Source: an uncultured Sutterella sp. (GTDB taxonomy: Bacteria; Pseudomonadota; Gammaproteobacteria; Burkholderiales; Burkholderiaceae_F). Taken from it: 64,000 nt of DNA. Position numbers and translations under genes: made by a program. The notes under the pieces were generated by a model that was not told the DNA's origin, made no database searches, and saw nothing but the letters and a program-made list of their open reading frames with translations. Below, in pieces: positions 51,819 through 60,766 of this stretch; within the stretch, counting starts at the first letter, position 1; each line of letters begins with the position of its first letter. The stretch spans positions 1 to 64,000 of the forward strand of contig CAJJRX010000006.1 in NCBI GenBank assembly GCA_905194315.1. Direction: 5' to 3'.

Positions 51819-51846
51819 AAGGGTGGCACAGGGCCACCCTTTTTTG
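51817..51846. terminator. Terminator after glnS
   Basis: AAAAGGGTGGC (51817-51827) pairs perfectly with GCCACCCTTTT (51833-51843), with A and T runs for both directions. It separates glnS from the phosphoethanolamine-transferase-like gene. Confidence 0.88.
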
Positions 51847-51910
51847 ATTTATCGTCTCTTTTTCTCTGTGCCGGAAGGGGTTCAGTCCGATCCGCCACTG
51901 ATTGGAAAAA

Positions 51911-53980
51911 TTACTTTCCCCAGCTGTCACGCAGACCGACAGCGAGGTTGAACACAGGTTTTTCCTTCGTGTGATCTTCGCGATCAGCAACAAAGTAGCC
52001 GTTACGTTCAAACTGGAATTTCGTATCCGGTTCCGCTTCAGCGGCCGCAGGTTCCACAAACGAGGAAAGCACTTCCTTGGAATTCGGCGTCAGGCGATCC
52101 AGGAAATTCCCCTCCCCTTCATCGGGATGCGGCACGTTGAAGAGACGGTCATAGACACGGATTTCCGCGGGAACAGCCGTTCTGGCATCAAGCCAGTGGA
52201 TGGTCGCCTTGGTCTTCACGCTCATGCTGCCGTCCGTACCGGAGCGGGTTTCCGGAAGATACCGGGCGTGAACCGCTGTGATATTGCCGTTCTCATCCTT
52301 GTCAACACTGGTGGGCACCACCACATAGCCGTAGCGCAGACGCACAGGCTTAGCCTCGGAGCCGTCCTGAGGAATGGTCAGACGGCGATAGCCCTTGGGC
52401 GGCACTTCAGCGAAGTCTTCGGACTCGATCCAGAGTTCGCGGGAGAACGTGATTTCACGCTCACCCATTTCCGGATGCTGAGGATGATTGTTCGCCATCA
52501 GTGTTTCGTGCTGACCTTCGGGATAGTTGTCAATGATGAGTTTGAGCGGACGCATCACCGCCACACGGCGTTCGGCACGCTCTTCAAGATCCTCACGCAG
52601 GCACTGTTCGAGCACCGAGTATTCAATCCAGCCGCCGGCAACACGGGAGACACCGCAGCGTTCAGCAAAGAGCTGCAGGCTTTCCGGCGTAAAGCCGCGA
52701 CGGCGAAGACCGACGATGGTAGGCATGCGCGGATCGTCCCAGCCGTCAACGTGATGTTCACGAACGAGCTGGATGAGTTTGCGCTTGCTCACCACCACAT
52801 AGGTGAGGTTCAGACGGTTGAATTCGTACTGATGCGAAAGCAGGAAGAAATTCGGGCGGACAACATCAAGCCCGGCCTGCATCACCGGCGTAAAGTTTTC
52901 CGGATACTGAAGGATCAGAGCGAAGAACTGGGCAACCTTCTCGTCAAAAGCCGTCGGCGCCACACCGTCGAAGGAGGCCAGAATGCTCTTTGCCTTTTCC
53001 TCAGGCAGGCTGTTGCCGAGCTTGTTGAGCGAGTCCATCACGCGGGCGACAAACGCCAGTCCGCGGTCGTCCTCGCCGGAGGCCATCTGACGCAGAATCA
53101 GAAGCGCCTCCTCGTACTGCGGCGTGCGCAGCACAGGGATCACCCGTTCAAGCGCCCAGTCGTAGAACGCGCGCTGATCTTCAAACTCAAGCGTGCAGAT
53201 CGAGTGCGTGATATTTTCCAGACTGTCTTCAATCGGATGGGCAAAGGTGTACATCGGATAGATGCACCACTTGTTGCCGGTGGCATGGTGTTCGGCAAAA
53301 CGGATGCGGTAAATGGCCGGATCACGCAGGTTGATGTTGGGGCTGGCCATGTCAATCTTGGCACGCAGCACCATGGAGCCTTCGGGATGCTTGCCGTCAC
53401 GCATTTCATGGAACAGACGCAGGTTCTCCTCCACAGGACGGTCACGGAAGGGCGAGTTTTTGCCCGGTTCCTTGAGCGTGCCGCGGTTTTCACGCATCTG
53501 CTCGGCGCTTTGCTCATCCACATAGGCGTAACCCGTGCGGATCAGATGTTCCGCAAAGGCGTACATGTAATCGAAATACGAGCTCGCGAAGTACAGGTTG
53601 TTCTCGCCTTCATACTTCCAGTCGAAACCGAGCCAGCGCACACTGTCCTTGATACCGTCAACGTACTCCTGATCTTCCTTTTCAGGATTCGTGTCGTCGA
53701 AACGCATATGGCAGGCACCGCCGTAGGCCCGTGCCAGACCGAAATTGAGACAGATGCTCTTGGCGTGGCCGATGTGCAGATACCCGTTGGGCTCGGGCGG
53801 AAAACGCGTACGGATCTTTGCCGTATCAGGCACCCCCTGCTCCGCCTGTTCACTGTAAGGGGCGGGGTGTCCGCACCAGAGGCGGGGGGAGTTGGCACCG
53901 CGGGCCAGATCTTCCTCAATGATATTGCGGATAAAGTTAGTCGTCTGAGGGGTATCAGGCGTGAGAGCTTCAGAACTCAT
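51911..53980 (-). CDS. glnS: Glutaminyl-tRNA synthetase with internal insertion
   Basis: Class I synthetase of 689 residues against about 555 in E. coli. The start MSSEAL at 53980 is chosen; NFIRNIIEEDL follows. The PPEPNGYLHIGHAKS signature is at about 62-76 and the KMSKS-equivalent VVSKRK at about 396-401. There is a short extra stretch before the signature (about 29-54), seen also in other Burkholderiales from memory. Unusually, about 100 residues (282-382) are inserted between the YDWALERVIPVL segment and QYEFNRLNLTYVV, within the catalytic half. The frame is open and the insert has normal codon use, so it is not an obvious error. Confidence 0.95.
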   Translation of the reverse strand: MSSEALTPDTPQTTNFIRNIIEEDLARGANSPRLWCGHPAPYSEQAEQGVPDTAKIRTRFPPEPNGYLHIGHAKSICLNFGLARAYGGACHMRFDDTNPEKEDQEYVDGIKDSVRWLGFDWKYEGENNLYFASSYFDYMYAFAEHLIRTGYAYVDEQSAEQMRENRGTLKEPGKNSPFRDRPVEENLRLFHEMRDGKHPEGSMVLRAKIDMASPNINLRDPAIYRIRFAEHHATGNKWCIYPMYTFAHPIEDSLENITHSICTLEFEDQRAFYDWALERVIPVLRTPQYEEALLILRQMASGEDDRGLAFVARVMDSLNKLGNSLPEEKAKSILASFDGVAPTAFDEKVAQFFALILQYPENFTPVMQAGLDVVRPNFFLLSHQYEFNRLNLTYVVVSKRKLIQLVREHHVDGWDDPRMPTIVGLRRRGFTPESLQLFAERCGVSRVAGGWIEYSVLEQCLREDLEERAERRVAVMRPLKLIIDNYPEGQHETLMANNHPQHPEMGEREITFSRELWIESEDFAEVPPKGYRRLTIPQDGSEAKPVRLRYGYVVVPTSVDKDENGNITAVHARYLPETRSGTDGSMSVKTKATIHWLDARTAVPAEIRVYDRLFNVPHPDEGEGNFLDRLTPNSKEVLSSFVEPAAAEAEPDTKFQFERNGYFVADREDHTKEKPVFNLAVGLRDSWGK

Positions 53981-54120
53981 CGGTTTATTCCAAACGCTAA
54001 AAATACTTTGAGAGGCAGCGTAAAGAAGTGCAGCATCACAGGCACTTGCACACAAACGGTCAGGAGACCGCCACCCCACTCATTAGGAAACAAAAAATCT
54101 GCTTGCCCTGAAACACTGAA

Positions 54121-54162
54121 GCGGGCAGAAGGCGTCAGCACCCTGCCCGCTACTCTTTTCAA
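54121..54162 (-). terminator. Hairpin downstream of the HIBADH-family gene
   Basis: GCGGGCAG (54121-54128) pairs with CTGCCCGC (54143-54150). It lies between the HIBADH-family gene and glnS. On the minus strand no strong T-run follows; on the plus strand CTCTTTTC follows, so orientation is uncertain. Confidence 0.5.
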
Positions 54163-54214
54163 GTGCAGGATCTGCCTATTCTAGCAAATTCACTCAACAG
54201 ACAAGTTTTTGCTG

Positions 54215-55102
54215 TCAGGACTTCTTCTCTGCAGGACGCGGCAGACGCGTGATCAGGGAAGAGGTATCAAGGCGGCTGCCGCCTCTGGCCTGAACTTCCG
54301 CATAGAACTGATCAACCAGTGCAGTGATCGCCAGAGAGGAACCGTTTCTTTTGGCCTCATCCAGAGCAATACCGAGGTCCTTGCGCATCCAGTCAACGGC
54401 AAAACCGAAATCGAACTCATCGGCAATCATGGTTTTTGAGCGGTTGGCCATCTGCCAGGATCCGGCGGCGCCGAGACTGAGCGCGGGCATAACCCTGTCC
54501 ATCGGAAGACCGGCATTCAGACCGAATGCGATCGCCTCGGAGAGCCCCTGCACCACACCGGCAATGCAGATCTGGTTGACCATCTTCACACGCTGCCCCT
54601 GTCCGACGGGACCGAACCGTTCAATCGAGACAGAGTAGGCACCGAGGATTGAGCGCGCCTGTTCAAAAACCTCCTCATCAGCGCCGCAGAACACCGTGAG
54701 TTTGCCGTTCTGCGCGCCGCTCTGGCCGCCGGAGACCGGTGCATCCATAAAACGCACACCGGCCGCTTGAGCCGCCTTGCCGAGTTCCTCGGCAAGCAGC
54801 GCGGATGTCGTCGTGTGGTCGACCAGCGTGCTGCCCGGGGACATCCCCGCGAGCGCTCCGTTTTCACCGTAGACCACGCTGCGCACATCGTTGTCGTTAC
54901 CCACACACATCATTACCCAGCGGGCATCCCTGACCGCTTCGCGCGGTGTGGCTGCGCACGTCCCGCCGTAAGTGGCCACCCACTCACGGGCTTTGGCGGC
55001 GGTTCGGTTATAAACCGTCACATCAAAGCCCGCCTTAACAAGATGACCCGCCATGGGGTAACCCATGTTACCGAGGCCTAAAAATGCGACTTTAACAGAC
55101 AT
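54215..55102 (-). CDS. NAD(P)-dependent 3-hydroxyacid dehydrogenase (HIBADH family)
   Basis: Dehydrogenase of 295 residues. The Rossmann motif GLGNMGYPMAGHL lies at residues 9-21, the substrate motif DAPVSGGQSGA in the middle, and the catalytic Lys in VKMVNQ. Family members act on 3-hydroxyisobutyrate, tartronate semialdehyde or succinic semialdehyde; the substrate here cannot be set by eye. GGGGG precedes the ATG. It follows sbcB by 11 bases, so it is the third gene of rng-sbcB-dehydrogenase. Confidence 0.92.
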   Translation of the reverse strand: MSVKVAFLGLGNMGYPMAGHLVKAGFDVTVYNRTAAKAREWVATYGGTCAATPREAVRDARWVMMCVGNDNDVRSVVYGENGALAGMSPGSTLVDHTTTSALLAEELGKAAQAAGVRFMDAPVSGGQSGAQNGKLTVFCGADEEVFEQARSILGAYSVSIERFGPVGQGQRVKMVNQICIAGVVQGLSEAIAFGLNAGLPMDRVMPALSLGAAGSWQMANRSKTMIADEFDFGFAVDWMRKDLGIALDEAKRNGSSLAITALVDQFYAEVQARGGSRLDTSSLITRLPRPAEKKS

Positions 55103-55113
55103 AGCTACCCCCT

Positions 55114-56649
55114 TTATCCAATGTCCTCTTCCGGACCGTTATCTTCGGCGCCCTGCGCCAGTTCGCACAGGTATTCGCCCCAGTTGTAAAGTTTTTCCGC
55201 CAGTTCAATGACGGCTTCATTTTCCTGACTTGCTTCAACCACCCGGTCAATCTCCTCCTGGAATTTCGTCATTGAGCGGGGGCTGCCCTGATCATTGAGC
55301 AGCTGCTCACGGCAGTGGGCAAGCCACGCCTCACGGTCCCGGTCACTGAGGCTCTCAGGCCAGTTTCGGGCCCGGTAGCGCAGAAGCAGATCGTTATAGC
55401 GGGTGTTTTCAAAAACGATTTCACGCTTTTCAACCGCACGGGCAAGATAGTCCCCGTCACCTGCCCGCACACGCACAATCCGTTCCTTGTCGGCATTACT
55501 CGGGAATCCGATGCTGTAGAGCGCAAGATCGATATTGCTCTCGGAGGGAAGCACGGCGTGCTCGGAGAAATAGGTGAGCGGCCCCTGCAGAGTGGCCAGC
55601 ATGGGAGAGAGTTTTTCAGCATGCTCCACGGCCTTCGCCTTATCAATCCCGTATTTTGCAGCCCGCTCATCACTGAGCACCGCAAGCGAGGAGCAGACAA
55701 AAGGCGAACCGTTGATCGCCAGACGGTAGATCGGCAGCGGACGGATTCCGCCTGCCACAGCCTCTCTCGAGGGGAACAGACGCTGCTGCCACTCTTCAGG
55801 GGAGAGCCCTTTGAGTTCTTCCGGGTCGTGCGAGAGATCCCACACAAAAGCCTCGTTGCCTTTTTGCGCATTCATACCGATCATCAGCACAAGACGGGCA
55901 AAGCCACGCTTCTGCCCGTGTCTGGGGTCAATCCAGAGAACCGGTCCCTTGGCGAGCGCCTCTTTGACCTTGTCCTTGTGCCGGTTTTCCAGTGCCCACT
56001 GCCAGAGTCGGGGTTCCTTCTGGGCAATCAGACGGGCGAGTGCCATGGTGCCCACCACGTCCGAGAGGGCGTCATGCGGCTTCATATGTTCCATGCTGTT
56101 GGCACGTGTGAGACACTCAAGCTTGAAGCAGTACCCTTCCCGGTTTTCCGCGCCGGCAATACCGTAGCTTGCCGCATCCTGCCATGTCGGCCACTTGATT
56201 GAATCGCCTCTGAGCGACCAGACGGCACAGGTAAGCGGGAAGATGTCCCAGCGCGAGCAGTCATTCTTCCACTGATGTGTATAGGGGTCGAGGAAGTTGC
56301 GCCAGAAAAGGAAACGGCAAACCTCATCGTCAAAATGCAGTGTGTTGTAGCCGAGACTGATGGTACCGGGCGTATTGAAGCGCTGCCAGATCTGTCTGGC
56401 GAACTCCTCCTCGGACATGCCCTCTGTATCGCACTGCTGCGGCGTGATACCTGTGATCAGAATGCTCTGAAATGAAGGGAGATAGTCCTTTGAGGGGCGG
56501 TTGTAGAAAACCTCCCCGTCACCGATCGGATTGAAATTCAGATCAGTCCGCATCCCGGCAAACTGTGCCGGGCGGTCGAACCGCGGATTCAGGCCAAACG
56601 TTTCAAAGTCATACCAGTAAAAAGTCTGTTCACTATTATTCGATGCCAT
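55114..56649 (-). CDS. sbcB: Exodeoxyribonuclease I
   Basis: Single-strand-specific 3'-5' exonuclease of 511 residues. The DEDD exonuclease starts with FYWYDFETFGLNPRFDRPAQFAG reduced here to its core YDFETFG, with HDALSDVVGTMALA as the later DEDD motif. SH3-like and helical C-terminal parts follow. GAGGAG lies before the ATG. It is 25 bases after rng. Confidence 0.96.
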   Translation of the reverse strand: MASNNSEQTFYWYDFETFGLNPRFDRPAQFAGMRTDLNFNPIGDGEVFYNRPSKDYLPSFQSILITGITPQQCDTEGMSEEEFARQIWQRFNTPGTISLGYNTLHFDDEVCRFLFWRNFLDPYTHQWKNDCSRWDIFPLTCAVWSLRGDSIKWPTWQDAASYGIAGAENREGYCFKLECLTRANSMEHMKPHDALSDVVGTMALARLIAQKEPRLWQWALENRHKDKVKEALAKGPVLWIDPRHGQKRGFARLVLMIGMNAQKGNEAFVWDLSHDPEELKGLSPEEWQQRLFPSREAVAGGIRPLPIYRLAINGSPFVCSSLAVLSDERAAKYGIDKAKAVEHAEKLSPMLATLQGPLTYFSEHAVLPSESNIDLALYSIGFPSNADKERIVRVRAGDGDYLARAVEKREIVFENTRYNDLLLRYRARNWPESLSDRDREAWLAHCREQLLNDQGSPRSMTKFQEEIDRVVEASQENEAVIELAEKLYNWGEYLCELAQGAEDNGPEEDIG

Positions 56650-56674
56650 TTAGGCTCCTCATCCTTAATGTCGT

Positions 56675-58132
56675 TCAGGCCAGAATCACGTCGTACTGTT
56701 CCTGCGAATATCCGGTCTCGAGCTCGAGCAGCACAGGCTTTTCCACGAGTGACTGCAGAATCTCCAGTGCAGGGCTTTCCTCCTCCATGAACATATCGAC
56801 CACAGAGCGGCTCGCCACGATCCGGAACTCCTTCGTTTCCTTGTACTGCTTGCTCAGACGGACAATCTCCCGCATGATCGCGTAGCAGACGGTGCGCGCC
56901 GTACGGATCTCGCCGCGCCCCTCACACATGGGGCAGGGCTCACAGAGCACGTGAGCAAGCGACTCGCGAGTACGTTTACGGGTCATTTCCACCAGACCGA
57001 GTTCGGTAAAGTTGCTCACGGTCATCTTGGTCCGGTCTGTGGAGATTGCACGGCGCAGCTCGTTGAGCACCGCCTCACGGTGCTCGTCGGTCGCCATATC
57101 AATGAAGTCGACAATGATGATACCGCCAAGGTTTCTCAGCCTCAGCTGTCTTGCGATTGTCTGTGCAGCCTCAAGATTCGTTTTGAAAACCGTATCACTG
57201 AAGTCACGTTTGCCGACATAGCCGCCGGTGTTAACGTCAATCGTCGTCATTGCCTCAGTCTGGTCAAACACCAGATAACCGCCGCTCTTGAGATCAACCC
57301 GGCGCTGCAGCGCCCGTTCGATCTCATCTTCGACGCCGTACATGTCAAAGAGCGGAATGTCGTTGTCGTAGAGCTTCAGACGGTTCTTGGCATTGGGGAC
57401 AAAGCGCTCGGCAAATTCCGTGAGTCTGGCAAAGTTTTCCGGGTTATCAATTTCCACCGTTGCCGTATTCTGATGGACCATGTCGCGCAGCACCCGTGCA
57501 TCGAGAAAGAGATCCCGGTACAGAAGCGCCGGGGCGCTGGTCTTCAGAGAGTGCTCACGGATATTCGTCCACAGACGCCCCAGATAGGCCATGTCGTCAA
57601 GAAATTCCTGCTCCGTCGCCCCCTCTTCGGCACTGGTACGGATAATGTAGCCGCCCTTTTCGGATTCCGGACGCAGCGCCACCATCATGGCACGCAGCGC
57701 CTCGCGCTGCTCTTCACTTTCGATACGCTGCGAAACGCCGATATGGCTGTCGCCCGGCAGATAGACAAGCTTTCTGCCGGCCAGTGAAATCACGGTGGTC
57801 AGTCTGGCCCCTTTGGTACCGATGGGATCCTTGCTCACCTGAACCATGACCGACTGACCTTCCCGGAGAAGGCGTTCAATGGGCAGCACCTCACCGTTTT
57901 CCTGATGCGCTTCAGGCATATCGGAGACGTGAAGGAAGGCTGTGCGTTCGAGCCCGATATCAACAAAGGCACTCTGCATGCCGGGGAGTACGCGCACAAT
58001 GCGTCCCCAGTAGACATTGCCTACCAGGCCGCGGGCTTTGACGCGCTCGATGAAAAGATCCTGCAGCACCCCGTCGCTCAGGATGGCGACACGCGTTTCC
58101 CGGGGTGTGCAGTTGATAAGAATAGTATCCAC
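56675..58132 (-). CDS. rng: Ribonuclease G
   Basis: Endoribonuclease that matures 16S rRNA 5' ends and decays some mRNAs; 485 residues. The N-terminal S1 domain (GNVYWGRIVRVLPGMQSAFVDIG core VLPGMQSAFVD) is followed by the DNase-I-like catalytic part with DVNTGGYVGKRD and IIVDFIDM, and the zinc-link CEPCPMCEGRG. GTG start at 58132. It heads the rng-sbcB-dehydrogenase group. Confidence 0.96.
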   Translation of the reverse strand: MDTILINCTPRETRVAILSDGVLQDLFIERVKARGLVGNVYWGRIVRVLPGMQSAFVDIGLERTAFLHVSDMPEAHQENGEVLPIERLLREGQSVMVQVSKDPIGTKGARLTTVISLAGRKLVYLPGDSHIGVSQRIESEEQREALRAMMVALRPESEKGGYIIRTSAEEGATEQEFLDDMAYLGRLWTNIREHSLKTSAPALLYRDLFLDARVLRDMVHQNTATVEIDNPENFARLTEFAERFVPNAKNRLKLYDNDIPLFDMYGVEDEIERALQRRVDLKSGGYLVFDQTEAMTTIDVNTGGYVGKRDFSDTVFKTNLEAAQTIARQLRLRNLGGIIIVDFIDMATDEHREAVLNELRRAISTDRTKMTVSNFTELGLVEMTRKRTRESLAHVLCEPCPMCEGRGEIRTARTVCYAIMREIVRLSKQYKETKEFRIVASRSVVDMFMEEESPALEILQSLVEKPVLLELETGYSQEQYDVILA

Positions 58133-58222
58133 GCTGATCCTCAGTGCTTTTTTCTTTGTGGTGAGGAGATTCGAATTTTAGCTATACGAACAATTGTATC
58201 GATGTATCGCACCCGCGACCAT

Positions 58223-58247
58223 AAAAACCCGCTGCGGACTGCCGCAG
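58223..58247 (-). terminator. Terminator after the EamA gene
   Basis: CTGCGG (58232-58237) pairs with CCGCAG (58242-58247); on the minus strand it is followed by CGGGTTTTT. Confidence 0.7.
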
Positions 58248-58287
58248 ACAGAGACGCCGCAACGGGCACAGAACGCAGTCAAAACGC

Positions 58288-59265
58288 TCAGGACATCTGA
58301 GCTGTCGGGTGCTGAGGCTCGTGTGCATGGCGTTTGGCCTCCTGAAACACCCGCATGGCAAGCGCAATACCAAGCAGAAGCAGACCGATGCCGACCACCA
58401 TCAGCGTCGAGGGCAGGCTCTCGCGCCAGATATGTGCATAGATCACTGCAAAGACAGTCTCAAAAATAATCATCTGGCCGCCGAGGGCCGGCGGCAGACG
58501 CTGACTCATGAGATTCCAGAAAAGAATACCGACCCAGGAGCAGACCGTCCCGAGCAGAATACAGATCGTGATAAAGAGTTCGGGCGTCTCACCCAGCAGA
58601 CCGGTCTCTGCCGGAGCAGTGCTCCAGAAATAAGCCAGCAGAATCAGAGAGGCCGGGAAAAGTGCCAGGCCCTGCGCAGTGGACCAGCCTCTCGAAGAGC
58701 GCTCCGGATTATTGATGAGCCACTGGGCATTCTTGAGCGGATACCAGGTCCAGACAAGCAGCGAGCCGATCGCATAAAGCACGCCGATCCAGAATTCCAC
58801 ACTGCTCACACGGCCCGAGCCCACGAGATAGAGGAACTCCGTACCGTTCAGACAGCCCATTCCCACCGCGATCAGAATAAGCGGGAAGACCAGTGACTTC
58901 CAGGCGACTCTGCGCTCGACATTTTTTTCCTGATAGTTGCCGATAAGGGCGCAAAGAATCGGGATCATGGCGGAGAAAGCACCAGTGATCGGCGCCCCGG
59001 CATGCTGAACAGCCTCAGAGAGCAGCCAGTAGTAGAAAATATTGCCGACCACCCCGAGCAGGACAGCCTGATACCAGTCCGAGGCGCGATAGTGTTTGAG
59101 CTCGCGCCACTGGACAATACCGATACCGCAGGAGAGCAAACCGAAAACCACATAGCGGACCGTCGCGATGACCGCGGGATCATAAGTGGGCAGAAGAAGC
59201 GGAGCAATATACACCCCGCCCCAGATCATGCAGGCGACTATGCCAAAAAAAACTCCTAACAGCAT
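58288..59265 (-). CDS. EamA-type DMT permease
   Basis: Drug/metabolite transporter of about 325 residues with about ten membrane helices (two EamA repeats, e.g. VGMGCLNGTEFL between them). The ATG at 59265 opens the first helix (MLLGVFFGIVACMIWGG core) and lies 17 bases after the sdaA stop; a longer frame to 59385 runs into sdaA and is unlikely. Position suggests co-transcription with sdaA, possibly export of an amino acid, but substrate is unknown. Confidence 0.88.
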   Translation of the reverse strand: MLLGVFFGIVACMIWGGVYIAPLLLPTYDPAVIATVRYVVFGLLSCGIGIVQWRELKHYRASDWYQAVLLGVVGNIFYYWLLSEAVQHAGAPITGAFSAMIPILCALIGNYQEKNVERRVAWKSLVFPLILIAVGMGCLNGTEFLYLVGSGRVSSVEFWIGVLYAIGSLLVWTWYPLKNAQWLINNPERSSRGWSTAQGLALFPASLILLAYFWSTAPAETGLLGETPELFITICILLGTVCSWVGILFWNLMSQRLPPALGGQMIIFETVFAVIYAHIWRESLPSTLMVVGIGLLLLGIALAMRVFQEAKRHAHEPQHPTAQMS

Positions 59266-59281
59266 CAGACTTAATTTTCTG

Positions 59282-60661
59282 CTAGCACCCGACCAGACGG
59301 ATAGCCAGCCCTCCTCGACTCGTTTCCTTGTACTTACTTTGCATGTCCCGGCCTGTTTCATACATGGCCTGAACGACCTGATCAAGGCTCACATAGTGTG
59401 AGCCGTCTCCACGCATGGACATGCGTGCCGCATTAATCGCCTTGACGGCCGCTATGGCGTTACGTTCAATGCACGGAATCTGCACCTGCCCTGCAACAGG
59501 GTCACAGGTGAGACCGAGATTATGTTCCATTCCGATCTCGGCAGCATTTTCAACCTGATCCGGGGTACCGCCCAGCACAGCAGTGAGACCGGCGGCGGCC
59601 ATGGAACACGCCACGCCCACTTCCCCCTGACAGCCGACTTCGGCACCGGAGATGGAGGCATTATTTTTGAAAATCATGCCCACGGCACCGGCCGTGAGAA
59701 GAAACGTGCGCACATTGCTGAGTTTACACCCCGGCACATGTTTGAGGTAATACTCAATCACCGCCGGAATCACGCCTGCCGCCCCGTTGGTGGGGGCAGT
59801 CACCACACGCCCGCCAGAGGCATTCTCTTCAGCCACGGCAATCGCATAGGCATTGACCCAGTCAAGCACGACAAGCGGATCATCCCCCTGGCGAAGCAGA
59901 GCATTTTTCATTTTCTGAGCCCGGCGCATGATTTTCATCGGACCGGGCATCACACCGCTCTGACGGAACCCGCGTTCAAGACACTCACTCATCACCTGCC
60001 AGATACCGTCAAGCCGCGCATCAATCTCGTCATCGCTCAAACGCACGCGTTCATTGGCGCGGACAATCTCGGCAATACTCAGACCGGTCTGCCGGCACCA
60101 GGTCATCAGCTCGGTGCTGTTGTTAAACGGGTAAGGCTGCACAGGCGCATCCGCATCCGCAGGGACAATTTCGGGAACCTCAGGGGCGTACTCCTTTGCA
60201 GCGATGACAAATCCCCCGCCGATTGAATAGTAGCGACGGGTATAGAGCGGAATATCACGACGCAGCGCGGTGATTTCCATTGCATTGGTGTGGTACTGCG
60301 GCACATGGTCCGGACTGAAGCGGATATCCCACTCCGGATCAAAATCGACCTCCTTCCGGCCGGCGAGCGCAATTTTTTTCTTCTCGCGAACATGCCCGAT
60401 AAGGTCGTTGACCGCGTCCGGATCCAGCGTTTCCGGGGTATACCCCATCAGCCCCAGCATGACAGCAATGTCAGTACCGTGTCCGCGCCCTGTGGCAGCA
60501 AGACTGCCCATGAGCTCCACCCGGACACTGCTCACTCCTTCAAGCAGCCCCTTTTCATGCAGCGTATCCACAAAAGCCCCGGCAGCCCGCAGTGGGCCGA
60601 CTGTATGTGAGGAGGACGGGCCGATGCCGACACGAAACATGTCGAATACACAGATATCCAT
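59282..60661 (-). CDS. sdaA: L-serine dehydratase (Fe-S type, single chain)
   Basis: Deaminates L-serine to pyruvate using a 4Fe-4S cluster; 459 residues. The N-terminal DMFRVGIGPSSSHTVGP core and the C-terminal half with conserved cysteines (EVGCQGEVGVACS, LTCDPVAG) match SdaA/SdaB. The ATG at 60661 gives the family-like MDICVFDMF start; an upstream GTG at 60691 is possible. It lies between msbA and the EamA gene. Confidence 0.96.
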   Translation of the reverse strand: MDICVFDMFRVGIGPSSSHTVGPLRAAGAFVDTLHEKGLLEGVSSVRVELMGSLAATGRGHGTDIAVMLGLMGYTPETLDPDAVNDLIGHVREKKKIALAGRKEVDFDPEWDIRFSPDHVPQYHTNAMEITALRRDIPLYTRRYYSIGGGFVIAAKEYAPEVPEIVPADADAPVQPYPFNNSTELMTWCRQTGLSIAEIVRANERVRLSDDEIDARLDGIWQVMSECLERGFRQSGVMPGPMKIMRRAQKMKNALLRQGDDPLVVLDWVNAYAIAVAEENASGGRVVTAPTNGAAGVIPAVIEYYLKHVPGCKLSNVRTFLLTAGAVGMIFKNNASISGAEVGCQGEVGVACSMAAAGLTAVLGGTPDQVENAAEIGMEHNLGLTCDPVAGQVQIPCIERNAIAAVKAINAARMSMRGDGSHYVSLDQVVQAMYETGRDMQSKYKETSRGGLAIRLVGC

Positions 60662-60766
60662 AATTATTTGACCAACATTGCTGTTACTCACAAAAACCGG
60701 AAGCTGCGGGCCTGTTCATGGTCCGTCCGCAGCACTCCGGTCTAACCTTTGACGGCCGTCACCCTG

